The notes beneath the pieces were generated by a model that had not been told where the DNA came from, ran no database searches, and saw only the letters and a list, made by a program, of their open reading frames with translations. From Bacteroidota bacterium (GTDB taxonomy: Bacteria > Bacteroidota > Bacteroidia > Flavobacteriales > Flavobacteriaceae), in assembly GCA_020161455.1 (NCBI GenBank), contig JAIUNZ010000002.1:195091-259090 (forward strand): a stretch of DNA of 64,000 bases. Reading direction: 5' to 3'. Every line of letters starts with the position of its first letter. Position 1 is the first letter of the stretch. Shown in pieces: positions 50,506 through 58,804 of this stretch. Position numbers and translations under genes: made by a program.

Positions 50506-51003
50506 TTAGTCTAATTTGAAGGAAGTTCCAATAATAAAAACAAACTGATTGTTGTAATGTTCAAAACCATTTACATCGGTGTCATATCGAGCTAAAGGTG
50601 CTGAACCTTCTGCAAACATTCCAAAGCCATCGGTAAAAAAGTACCTAAATCCTACATGACCGCCAAAGTTTCTCAATCCAAGACTCAAACCTGGATATAC
50701 ATCCATATTATCGTCTAGTTTCAAAACATTTCCTATGTTGGCGTTAAAACGTACTTTAAAATCAGCTCGGTCTTCAAAACGTGGTTTTACCTCTGCAATT
50801 TTATCGGCATTTAGCATATAACCTGCTACAAAACCAAATGACATGTTTTCTCCAATACCAAAATCGGAAGAGATTCCGATACCCGTTCCTCCATTTTGAA
50901 GTGTTAAACCTATTTGACCTTTAATATCACCTTTTCCTTTAAATGCTTGAGCATGTAGTAAACTAATACTCAAAAAAGCTACTAGCGTTAAAATATTTTT
51001 CAT
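50506..51003 (-). CDS. Small outer-membrane beta-barrel protein
   Basis: 165 residues with signal peptide (LTLVAFLSISLLHAQ). The mature protein alternates short amphipathic strands: GDIKGQIGLTLQNG, GISSDFGIGENMSFGFVAGYML, DFKVRFNANIGNVLKL, MDVYPGLSLGLRNFGGHVGFRYFFTDGFGMFAEGS, ending FVFIIGTSFKLD. This looks like an 8-stranded outer-membrane barrel. The family is not named with confidence. It is co-transcribed with the PhnA-like gene (0-bp gap) and lies 39 bp downstream of the PPP phosphatase gene. Confidence 0.78.
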   Translation of the reverse strand: MKNILTLVAFLSISLLHAQAFKGKGDIKGQIGLTLQNGGTGIGISSDFGIGENMSFGFVAGYMLNADKIAEVKPRFEDRADFKVRFNANIGNVLKLDDNMDVYPGLSLGLRNFGGHVGFRYFFTDGFGMFAEGSAPLARYDTDVNGFEHYNNQFVFIIGTSFKLD

Positions 51004-51042
51004 TTATATGTGTTTAATGTTCGACAAAAATAACCAATTATA

Positions 51043-51771
51043 TCAATTTCTTCCTTTTTCTATAGGATAGAGTTCAAAAACAGGTTCACTTTGCCAAAAT
51101 TCTTTGGTGTCTATGTCTAAAATTGTTAGTTTTCCTTTAAAAGCGGCACCCGTGTCAACATTCCAAACATTGGCTTTTTGCAGTGGTTTTGTTTCATTAA
51201 TTCGAGTTGTTGGTGTATGACCAATATAAATTTCATGGTATTTTTTCAATCGGCTTGGGTATAATTCACTTTCAATTGGAATTCTATCGTCTAAGCACAA
51301 AGCCATTTCCCAAAGCGTTCTATCCCAACTGAAAAGTTTTGGGAAATATTCATAATCGATTCCATTAAGGTTTGTAAATCCAGCATGAATAAACAACCTG
51401 TTTTTATCATCTATATAATGACTTTTTAACGATTGCAAAAATTCAATATGTTTCTCTTTGGTTTCAGAAGGAAATAGCGAATAGGATAAAACCGTTGATT
51501 CGCCGCCATGTTTGTACCAATCCAAATTATCTTTACTTTCCGAAAGCCATTCCAACAATAATTCGTCGTGATTTCCGTTAATGAAAATACAATCTTGTTT
51601 TTGTCCTAAAGCAATCAAATATTCAATTACCTGTGGCGACTCACTCCAACCATCCACATAATCCCCAAGAAAAATCAATTTATCGTTTGCTGTTACTTTA
51701 GCACGTTCCATGATTTGATGTAAAGCACGTAATCCGCCGTGAATATCACCTATTACTAATGTTCTAGTCAT
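51043..51771 (-). CDS. PPP-family serine/threonine phosphatase-like metallophosphoesterase
   Basis: 242 residues. The metal-site motifs of PPP phosphatases appear in order: GDIHGGLRAL (residues ~8-17), GDYVDGW, GNHDELLLEW and, towards the end, IHAGF and GHTPTTRI. The general form resembles bacterial Ser/Thr or diadenosine-tetraphosphatase-like (ApaH-type) enzymes. Cytoplasmic, no signal. Its first 8 bp overlap the 3' end of the AlbA_2 gene upstream, suggesting coupled translation and a shared function. Confidence 0.88.
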   Translation of the reverse strand: MTRTLVIGDIHGGLRALHQIMERAKVTANDKLIFLGDYVDGWSESPQVIEYLIALGQKQDCIFINGNHDELLLEWLSESKDNLDWYKHGGESTVLSYSLFPSETKEKHIEFLQSLKSHYIDDKNRLFIHAGFTNLNGIDYEYFPKLFSWDRTLWEMALCLDDRIPIESELYPSRLKKYHEIYIGHTPTTRINETKPLQKANVWNVDTGAAFKGKLTILDIDTKEFWQSEPVFELYPIEKGRN

Positions 51772-52912
51772 TTTCGTTGTATTTCATTTTTCGTAAAATG
51801 CGCAAAGCATCCTTAAAATTCAAATATACTAAAGGATTTGAGTGTGCTTTTAAAAAAGGTTTCGCATCAATAATTTTTTGTTTCGCATCGCCAAAACCAT
51901 TCAAATAACAAATCATCAACGTGTGCGAAAAATGAAATAAATCTTTGTTTTCTCGCTCGGTTAATTCAATTTTTTTTTGCAATTTAGATAGCAGTGTTAG
52001 ATTGGAATTATAAATGTGATGCAACATTTTTAGATTGTATTTTGGTGGTTCAAATAACATCTTGGTTTCCATTTTATAATACCCATTGTCATAAAAATGA
52101 ATAGTCACTTTTTCCAGAGGATAATAACTCGTTTTGTCATTTAAGCCTAATTGAACATGTTCGGTTATCGTAAATGTATTTTCGTCATACGAAATTGTAA
52201 CCACATCTAAGGTAGAATAAAATAATTTAATTTGTTCGTTAATCAATTCAATATCAACTCTCGATAAATAATTAGTTTCTCTAATTCTCTTAGGTATTCC
52301 TGCCCAACAAACGACAAACAACTCTTTAAAAACCTTGTATTTGGAAGTCATATCGCCATGACGAATGTTCATAAAATCCACCACACCATCCAAAGTATGA
52401 GCAATACTGTTTCGAGAATTGTTTTCGATGCTAATGACGGTTTCTATATTTGATTTTGAGTAGGGAATTTTATCTTCCGTTGGCATCGAATTGCTTCCAA
52501 TTCTAATAAAAACTGAATTAGCAGTAATAGTATAAATGTTTTTCTTAAAAAAAGATGTTTTATGATTGGGTTTTATTGTAACTAAACCTATTACTCTATC
52601 TTTTGGAAGATTTGGAAAAGGAACATTTTCATAGAGGATTTTTGGAGGATTTTCTAAATAAGCATTCACTAGATTCTGAATTCGACTATCATCAAAAAAA
52701 TCATCACCTGAAATTTCATTATTTTCATCTTCAACACCAACAACGATATACGAATTGTTAGATGGATTTGAGTTTGACAACGCACAAATGTGTTTCAAGA
52801 ATTTAGCTTTTCCTTCTTTTGAGTGTAAATTCAACTGACGTTTTTTGTCATAAAAAGTACTCTCATCATTGTGAGCTAATAAATTTTTTATGAGAAGACG
52901 TTTGTTTATCAT
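51764..52912 (-). CDS. AlbA_2 (Schlafen-type) putative DNA-binding protein
   Basis: 382 residues. The N-terminal ~150 residues match the AlbA_2/Schlafen domain of putative transcriptional regulators and RNA-related proteins: FYDKKRQLNLHSKEGKAKFLKHICALSNSN, SYIVVGVEDENNEISGDDFFDDSR, IGLVTIKPNHKTSFFKK and VFIRIGSNSMPT. The rest has no known motif; the C-terminal part is helical (LLSKLQKKIELTERENKDLF). The protein seems soluble. It overlaps the next gene (PPP phosphatase) by 8 bp. What the pair acts on is unknown. Confidence 0.82.
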   Translation of the reverse strand: MINKRLLIKNLLAHNDESTFYDKKRQLNLHSKEGKAKFLKHICALSNSNPSNNSYIVVGVEDENNEISGDDFFDDSRIQNLVNAYLENPPKILYENVPFPNLPKDRVIGLVTIKPNHKTSFFKKNIYTITANSVFIRIGSNSMPTEDKIPYSKSNIETVISIENNSRNSIAHTLDGVVDFMNIRHGDMTSKYKVFKELFVVCWAGIPKRIRETNYLSRVDIELINEQIKLFYSTLDVVTISYDENTFTITEHVQLGLNDKTSYYPLEKVTIHFYDNGYYKMETKMLFEPPKYNLKMLHHIYNSNLTLLSKLQKKIELTERENKDLFHFSHTLMICYLNGFGDAKQKIIDAKPFLKAHSNPLVYLNFKDALRILRKMKYNEND

Positions 52913-52938
52913 TTTTTAATGATTAGTGAAGAGTAAAA

Positions 52939-52973
52939 AGTGATTAGTAAAAAACAACTATTTACTAATCACT
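52939..52973. repeat. Inverted-repeat hairpin (AGTGATTAG type)
   Basis: AGTGATTAGTAAA (52939-52951) pairs perfectly with TTTACTAATCACT (52961-52973), just 3 bp before the stop of the aldo/keto reductase as read on the minus strand. The same unit, including AGTAAAAAGTGATTAGT, occurs in the terminator at 49872. It probably terminates the reductase transcript and belongs to a dispersed repeat family. Confidence 0.7.
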
Positions 52974-52976
52974 CAT

Positions 52977-53843
52977 TTAAGGCACTTTATTTCCCATGCT
53001 TTCCGTCCAAATTGCAAACCAATCTAATGTATCAAAATTGAGTTCCACGGCTTTCATTAATTGTTGAATTCTAGCAATATTTACTGTTCCTGCCACTGGA
53101 ATTATTTTTGCAGGATGTTTTAAAATCCACGCTAACAAAAGTGTATCCGAGCCTACACCGTACTTTTCTACTAATTGTACCAAAAGTTTTTTTAGTCTGC
53201 GCGTTTGCTCAATATCTTCTCTGAAAACGGTTCCCAATGGATTCCAACTCATCGGTCGAATGTTATGTGTTTGCATATAATCCAAACTACCGTCCAACAT
53301 CGCTTCATGATGCGTTGCCGAAAATTGAATTTGGTTGTAGTTTACTTCTGTTTTTTGGCGAATTAATTCTGTTTGCGAACTGGTAAAATTAGACAAACCA
53401 AAATCAATAATTTTTCCCTTTTCTTTCAATTGTTCCACAGCTTCGGCAATTTCATCAGCAATCATTAAAGGGCTTGGTCTATGCAATAACAAAACATCCA
53501 AATAATCGGTTTGAAGATTTTTTAGGGAATTTTCAACTGACCAAGTGATGTATTCCTTGGAATAATCATAATGTTTTATCGCATTATTTCTTCCAAGAGT
53601 GTGCTGAATACCACATTTTGAAATCAATTGAATTTTGTTTCTATCCATTTTACTTTCCTTTAATGCTTTTCCAAAATCGGCTTCTGTGGTATAATTTCCA
53701 TAAATATCGGCGTGGTCAAAAGTGGTAATTTTATTTTCAACGCATATATTAATTAAATGCACCATTTCTTTGGTGGATAAGTTTTTGTCCCAAATTCCCC
53801 AATTCATCGTTCCCGAAACAATAGGTGAGAGTTTTGTTTGCAT
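52977..53843 (-). CDS. Aldo/keto reductase
   Basis: 288 residues, a TIM-barrel AKR. Catalytic Asp-Tyr are in TTFDHADIYGNYTTE (Asp and Tyr), Lys in LISKCGIQ and His in VLLLHRPSP; NADPH-binding residues lie in RLKKLLVQLVEKYGV and IPVAGTVNIARIQQLM. The pattern resembles YdhF-type oxidoreductases. Substrate unknown. It is likely monocistronic: the gene downstream on the minus strand (AlbA_2) is separated by the hairpin at 52939-52973. The 248 bp upstream of it (53844-54091) hold the divergent start of the bat operon and no clear promoter match. Confidence 0.9.
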   Translation of the reverse strand: MQTKLSPIVSGTMNWGIWDKNLSTKEMVHLINICVENKITTFDHADIYGNYTTEADFGKALKESKMDRNKIQLISKCGIQHTLGRNNAIKHYDYSKEYITWSVENSLKNLQTDYLDVLLLHRPSPLMIADEIAEAVEQLKEKGKIIDFGLSNFTSSQTELIRQKTEVNYNQIQFSATHHEAMLDGSLDYMQTHNIRPMSWNPLGTVFREDIEQTRRLKKLLVQLVEKYGVGSDTLLLAWILKHPAKIIPVAGTVNIARIQQLMKAVELNFDTLDWFAIWTESMGNKVP

Positions 53844-54091
53844 AGTTTTTATTGTTTATGATTAAAAAATAAGTGGTATTGTATATTTTTTAGAAATTTT
53901 ATTATTTTGGCACACAATCTTTAAAAAAAGATTTAGGTCTTAAAATTAGCAAAAGAAATTCATAAAACATCCTTAATATTTGCTTTAGAATAAAAGTTTT
54001 AACGCATTGTTAACATCATTCACTTGAATTAATTATGACTTTTGAAATGTTAAATTTTAACACTAACCCCCGACAGTTTAAATAAAAAAAT
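53844..54091. other. Divergent intergenic region, no clear motif
   Basis: AT-rich gap between the aldo/keto reductase (minus) and moxR (plus). Both promoters must lie here, but no exact TANNTTTG with a matching -33 was found. A run ACTAACCCCCGACAG occurs 20-odd bases before the moxR start. Confidence 0.3.
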
Positions 54092-55096
54092 ATGGAAGAA
54101 AATAGTGCCGCTTTAGACATTAGAGCGATTAATGAAAAAATTGAAAGAGAAAGTGCTTTTATCGATTTATTGATCATGGAAATGAACAAAGTAATTGTTG
54201 GTCAAAAGCATATGGTGGAACGATTATTAATTGGTCTTTTAGGACAAGGACATATTCTGCTTGAAGGTGTTCCTGGTTTAGCAAAAACGTTAGCCATTAA
54301 TACTTTGTCACAAGCCGTTCACGGAAGTTTTAGTAGAATTCAATTTACGCCCGATTTATTACCCGCGGATGTTGTCGGAACGATGATATACAATATTAAG
54401 CAAAATGAATTTTCCATTAAAAAAGGTCCCATTTTTGCCAATTTTGTTCTTGCTGATGAGATTAATCGTGCACCAGCCAAAGTACAATCGGCTTTATTAG
54501 AAGCTATGCAAGAAAAGCAAGTAACAATTGGCGATACTACTTTCAAATTAGAACGTCCTTTTTTAGTTTTAGCTACTCAAAATCCAATCGAGCAAGAAGG
54601 AACTTATCCATTACCGGAAGCACAAGTTGACCGTTTTATGCTAAAAACTGTCATCGATTACCCAAAAATGGATGAAGAACGACTGGTAATTCGTCAAAAT
54701 TTGAAAGGAAGTTACGAAAAGGTAAACCAAGTCGTTTCTGTAGATCAAATCCTTCGCGCACAAGAAGCCGTTCGTGAAGTTTATATGGATGAAAAAATAG
54801 AAAAATATATTTTGGATATTATTTTTGCCACTCGTTATCCAGAAAAATACAAATTAGAAAGCCTAAAACCATTAATCAGTTTTGGTTCATCACCTCGTGG
54901 AAGTATCAATTTAGCCAATGCAGCAAAATGTTATGCTTTTATCAAACGGCGTGGTTATGTAATTCCCGAAGATGTTCGCGCTGTTGTTCACGATGTGTTG
55001 CGTCATAGAATTGGAATTACCTACGAAGCCGAAGCCGAAAACATCACTTCGGTTGACATCATCAACAAAATTGTTAACGAAATTGAAGTACCTTAA
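54092..55096 (+). CDS. MoxR-type AAA+ ATPase
   Basis: 334 residues. AAA_3 domain with Walker A-like GQGHILLEGVPGLAKTLA, Walker B VLADEINRAPAKVQSALLEAMQEKQVTIGD, sensor 1 FLVLATQNPIEQEGTYPLPEAQVDRF and the C-terminal lid domain (PLISFGSSPRGSINLANAAKCYAF). MoxR ATPases act as chaperones, often with VWA-domain partners. It opens the bat operon: DUF58, BatD-like, batA, batB, batC, batD, batE follow, all on the same strand. The gap to the next gene (87 bp) has an inverted-repeat spacer. Confidence 0.95.
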   Translation: MEENSAALDIRAINEKIERESAFIDLLIMEMNKVIVGQKHMVERLLIGLLGQGHILLEGVPGLAKTLAINTLSQAVHGSFSRIQFTPDLLPADVVGTMIYNIKQNEFSIKKGPIFANFVLADEINRAPAKVQSALLEAMQEKQVTIGDTTFKLERPFLVLATQNPIEQEGTYPLPEAQVDRFMLKTVIDYPKMDEERLVIRQNLKGSYEKVNQVVSVDQILRAQEAVREVYMDEKIEKYILDIIFATRYPEKYKLESLKPLISFGSSPRGSINLANAAKCYAFIKRRGYVIPEDVRAVVHDVLRHRIGITYEAEAENITSVDIINKIVNEIEVP

Positions 55097-55103
55097 TTTT
55101 TTG

Positions 55104-55175
55104 TTCCAAGTTTAAAGTTTCGTGTTCGAAGTTATCCTTTTGAACCTGAAACAAAGAAAACCTGAAACCTGAAAC
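55104..55175. repeat. Operon-internal inverted-repeat spacer (moxR-DUF58)
   Basis: GTTCCAAGTTTAAAGTTTC on the left faces CCTGAAACCTGAAACAAAG on the right, an imperfect inverted pair of GTTTC/GAAAC units. No T-run follows. Confidence 0.5.
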
Positions 55176-55183
55176 AAAGAAAA

Positions 55184-56053
55184 ATGGAAACAAAAGACCT
55201 ACTTAAAAAAGTTCGAAAAATAGAAATCAAAACCCGAAGATTGAGTGATCACATCTTTTCGGGCGAATACCACACCTCGTTTAAAGGTCGTGGAATGACT
55301 TTTTCTGAAGTGCGTCAATACCAATATGGAGACGACATTCGTGCGATTGATTGGAATGTTACCGCTCGATATAATGAAGCCCATGTAAAAGTTTTTGAAG
55401 AAGAACGCGAATTAACCATGATGTTGATGGTAGATATTTCGGGTTCAGAAAGTTTTGGAACAAAAAATCAATTGAAAAGCGAAATTGTAACCGAAATTGC
55501 TGCAACCATGGCGTTTTCGGCTACGCAAAATAACGATAAAATTGGTTTAATATTATTTTCAGATCAAATTGAATTGTACATTCCGCCAAAAAAGGGAAAA
55601 TCTCATGTTCTAAGAATCATTCGCGAACTCATAGAATTTCAACCAAAAAGCAGAAAAACCGAATTATCGCAAGCCTTAAAATTTCTTTCAGCTACACAAA
55701 AAAAGAAAGCAATTGTCTTCTTGATTTCTGATTTTATTGTAGAAGATGATTATGAAAAAACATTAAAGATTGCAGGAAAAAAACACGATATTACTGGGAT
55801 TCGAGTGTATGATGCTCGAGAAGAAAAAATGCTCAATATTGGCGTTGTAGAAATGATGGATGCGGAAAGTGGAAAATGGATAACGGTTGATACAACTTCA
55901 AAAAAAGCGAGAATGAATTATGAAAAAAATTATCACGAAAAGGTAAATTACTTTAAAGATATTTTTTCTAAATGCGGTTCAGGAACGGTCAATACTCGTG
56001 TTGACGAAAGTTATGTTACTAAATTATTGGGTTATTTTAAATCAAGAAGTTAA
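55184..56053 (+). CDS. DUF58 domain protein
   Basis: 289 residues. The DUF58 hallmark is GMTFSEVRQYQYGDDIRAIDWNVTAR, followed by VKVFEEERELTMMLMVDISGSESFG, a VWA-like fold with a MIDAS-type DISGS motif. It has no membrane segment or signal, so is cytoplasmic or membrane-associated through partners. DUF58 proteins regularly go with MoxR ATPases in this kind of operon, probably as their direct partners. It precedes the BatD-like gene by 2 bp. Confidence 0.93.
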   Translation: METKDLLKKVRKIEIKTRRLSDHIFSGEYHTSFKGRGMTFSEVRQYQYGDDIRAIDWNVTARYNEAHVKVFEEERELTMMLMVDISGSESFGTKNQLKSEIVTEIAATMAFSATQNNDKIGLILFSDQIELYIPPKKGKSHVLRIIRELIEFQPKSRKTELSQALKFLSATQKKKAIVFLISDFIVEDDYEKTLKIAGKKHDITGIRVYDAREEKMLNIGVVEMMDAESGKWITVDTTSKKARMNYEKNYHEKVNYFKDIFSKCGSGTVNTRVDESYVTKLLGYFKSRS

Positions 56054-56055
56054 TA

Positions 56056-57690
56056 ATGAAAATTAAAATAATTTTATTTTTTCTTTTACTATCGAATGTG
56101 CTTTTTGCTCAAAAAGTAACAACGAGTATCGATTCTACAAAGAAAAAAATTGGTTCCGAATTTAAATTAACTCTCAAAACAGAAGTTGATACAACTGCTA
56201 AAGTAACTTTTCCAAAAAACAAAACTTTTGGAAGATTAGAAGTTTTAGAATCCTATAAAATCGATACTGTTAAAAAAGGAAGCCGCTACGAATTAATTAA
56301 AAAATATGGATTAACGCAATTTGATAGCGGAAAATATTTAATTCCTAGTATTCCAGTGCTAATCAATGGTAAAAAGGTTTTTTCAGACAGTATCCAAATC
56401 GAAATTGCCGATGTAAAAGTCGATACATTAAAACAAAAAATGTACGACATAAAAAACATCATTCAAGTAGATAAACCAATAGGGAATTGGTGGATTTATG
56501 TGTTAATTCTTATCGCAATTGGTGGTATTGGATACCTAGTTTATTATTTCATCAAAAAGAAACAAGCCGAACCAAAACCAGAAATAGTGATTTTTACTTC
56601 ACCAATTGAAAAAGCGACTACATTATTATTACAATTGGAAACCAAAGAACTTTGGCAAAAAGGCGAAATTAAAGATTACTATTCAGAACTTACTGATATT
56701 GCTCGAAATTATATTGAAGAAGAAATTAAAATTCCAGCAATGGAAAGCACGACTTCCGAATTAATTGAAGGTTTGCGAAATGCAGCGCGTCAAAAGAAAT
56801 TGAAACTTTCAAACGAAACCGTCGAAAACCTTGAAAAGGTATTAAAACAAGCCGATTTAGTAAAGTTTGCTAAATCCATTCCGGTACAATTTGAAATTGA
56901 AGAAGACAAAAAACGTATTTCAAGTAGTATCGTAACTATTCATAAATCCATTCCTGAAATTGTGGAAGAAGATGATGAATTGGCTTTGTGGAATGAACAA
57001 CAAAAGGAAAAAGCACGCATTGAAAAGCTTAAAAAACAAAAGCGTGTTCGCATCATTACTACTATCGGAATTGTACTTGGAATTATTGTTTTATCGCTCG
57101 GAACATTAGTATATATAAAAGGTTTTGATTATTTAAAAGACAATATCATTGGTCATCCAACCAAAGATTTAGTTGAAGGCGAATGGATTTACAGTGATTA
57201 TGGAAACCCTTCGGTGCGTATTGAAACTCCAAAAGTATTGAAAAGAATAGATGCCGAAAAAGTATTGCCAAAACAAACAATGGCACTACTAAAAGAAATG
57301 CAGATTTTCCAATACGGGAGTGCCATTGATGATTTTTATATTGCAGTTTCAACGACAAGTTTCAAGCAAGAAACACAAATCGATTTAACGCAGGCTGCAG
57401 AAGGAAGCATCAAGGTTTTTGAAGCACAAGGCGGACAAAATATTTTGGTCAAAACAGAAGATTTTGATACCCAAAAAGGAATAAAAGGTAAAAAAGCTTA
57501 TGGAACAATGACGATGATGGATAAAATCAAAGGAAAATCAACCAAAATGTATTATGAAATATTAGTATTCAGTCAAAACAATGGGCTACAACAAATTACG
57601 GTAATGCATCGCGAAGACGATAAATACGGCAAAGAAATAATGAATAGAGTGTTAAATTCTGTAGAGTTACAAAATTATAACCAACCATGA
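56056..57690 (+). CDS. BatD-like membrane protein of the bat operon
   Basis: 544 residues. A signal peptide (LFFLLLSNVLFAQ) is followed by a ~120-residue beta domain resembling the start of BatD (VTTSIDSTKKKIGSEFKLTL). A membrane helix at about residue 150-170 (WWIYVLILIAIGGIGYLVYYF), a helical cytoplasmic segment with ELWQKGEIKDYYSELTDIARNYIEEE, a second membrane helix near 340 (IITTIGIVLGIIVLSLGTLVYI) and a C-terminal ~180-residue part follow. The C-terminal part is unusual. It overlaps batA by 4 bp (ATGA). The operon thus has two BatD-like genes (with the one at 60643). Confidence 0.82.
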   Translation: MKIKIILFFLLLSNVLFAQKVTTSIDSTKKKIGSEFKLTLKTEVDTTAKVTFPKNKTFGRLEVLESYKIDTVKKGSRYELIKKYGLTQFDSGKYLIPSIPVLINGKKVFSDSIQIEIADVKVDTLKQKMYDIKNIIQVDKPIGNWWIYVLILIAIGGIGYLVYYFIKKKQAEPKPEIVIFTSPIEKATTLLLQLETKELWQKGEIKDYYSELTDIARNYIEEEIKIPAMESTTSELIEGLRNAARQKKLKLSNETVENLEKVLKQADLVKFAKSIPVQFEIEEDKKRISSSIVTIHKSIPEIVEEDDELALWNEQQKEKARIEKLKKQKRVRIITTIGIVLGIIVLSLGTLVYIKGFDYLKDNIIGHPTKDLVEGEWIYSDYGNPSVRIETPKVLKRIDAEKVLPKQTMALLKEMQIFQYGSAIDDFYIAVSTTSFKQETQIDLTQAAEGSIKVFEAQGGQNILVKTEDFDTQKGIKGKKAYGTMTMMDKIKGKSTKMYYEILVFSQNNGLQQITVMHREDDKYGKEIMNRVLNSVELQNYNQP

Positions 57691-58688
57691 TGAAAGATGT
57701 TACATTTTTAAATCCTGAATTCTTCTGGTTATTTTTACTGCTTCCAGTAGCGACGGTGTGGCTTTTTTGGAAACGAAAAGACAGCACAGCAACACTAAAA
57801 ATGAGTTCACTTTCTGGATTTTCAACTACTTGGAAAACCAAATTAAAGCCATATTTGGTTGTATTTCGAATTCTAGCATTAAGTTCGTTAATCATTGCCA
57901 TGGCAAGACCAAGAACCGTTGACATAAGCAGTCAAACCAAATCAACTAAAGGGGTTGATATTGTGATGGCAATCGACGTTTCGGGAAGTATGCTAGCGAA
58001 AGATTTAAAACCCAACCGAATGGAAGCCCTGAAAAAAGTAGCGTCTAATTTCGTGGAAGGAAGACCAAACGACAGAATTGGTATTGTGCTTTATGCTGCC
58101 GAAGCTTACACCAAAACACCCGTTACTAGTGATAAAGCCATTGTTGAAGACGCCATTCGGAACATAGAATACAGTCAAGTTTTACAAGATGGAACTGGAA
58201 TTGGAATGGGTTTGACAACAGCAATTAATAGACTGAAAGACAGCAAAGCCAAAAGCAAAGTAATCATTCTTATGACCGACGGTGTGAATAACTCAGGGTT
58301 TATTGAACCTGAAACCGCCTCAAAAATTGCAAAAGATTTTGGCATAAAAGTTTATACTATCGGAATTGGAACAAACGGAATGGCCGAGTTTCCATATGCG
58401 TATGCCCCAAACGGAAAAGGATTTTTATTTAAAATGATGCCAGTAGAAATTGACGTGAATTTGCTTCAAACGATTGCTAAAAATACAGGAGGAAAATATT
58501 TTAGAGCGACTAGTAATAGTAAATTAGAAGAAATATATAAAGAAATTAATAAACTAGAAACAACCGAAATCCAAGAATTGAAATTCTATGATTATGATGA
58601 AAAATACCGACCTTTCGTTTGGATAGCAGGAATTTTGATTCTTATCGAATTTGGATTACGAAATACGACTTTTAGAGGATTTATATAA
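57687..58688 (+). CDS. batA: VWA domain protein BatA
   Basis: 333 residues. Two N-terminal membrane helices (FFWLFLLLPVATVWLFW and VFRILALSSLIIAMA) precede a von Willebrand A domain with MIDAS motif MAIDVSGSML, then DRIGIVLYAAEAYTKTPVT and ILMTDGVNNSGFI, and a C-terminal helix (FVWIAGILILIEFGL). This matches BatA (aerotolerance) proteins. The VWA domain faces the periplasm and may bind partners or metal. It is coupled to the upstream gene by a 4-bp overlap; batB follows after 116 bp. Confidence 0.93.
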   Translation: MMKDVTFLNPEFFWLFLLLPVATVWLFWKRKDSTATLKMSSLSGFSTTWKTKLKPYLVVFRILALSSLIIAMARPRTVDISSQTKSTKGVDIVMAIDVSGSMLAKDLKPNRMEALKKVASNFVEGRPNDRIGIVLYAAEAYTKTPVTSDKAIVEDAIRNIEYSQVLQDGTGIGMGLTTAINRLKDSKAKSKVIILMTDGVNNSGFIEPETASKIAKDFGIKVYTIGIGTNGMAEFPYAYAPNGKGFLFKMMPVEIDVNLLQTIAKNTGGKYFRATSNSKLEEIYKEINKLETTEIQELKFYDYDEKYRPFVWIAGILILIEFGLRNTTFRGFI

Positions 58689-58804
58689 AAATGAAAACAC
58701 AAAGAATACCAAGAGTGCTCAACATTCACAGTGTACTTTAGTAAACAAATCTTAGTGAACTTAGTGTAAAAACTTTGTGAACTTAGTGGTTAAGAAAAAA
58801 AAAC
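58689..58804. repeat. Repeat-rich spacer batA-batB
   Basis: 116-bp gap with CACAAAG near its left end and several CTTAGTG/TTTGTGAACTTAGTG units to the right. It can form a weak long stem between CACAAAG and CTTTGTG. It resembles the CTTTGTG/CACAAAG spacer between sufD and the hydrolase. No ORF. Confidence 0.45.
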
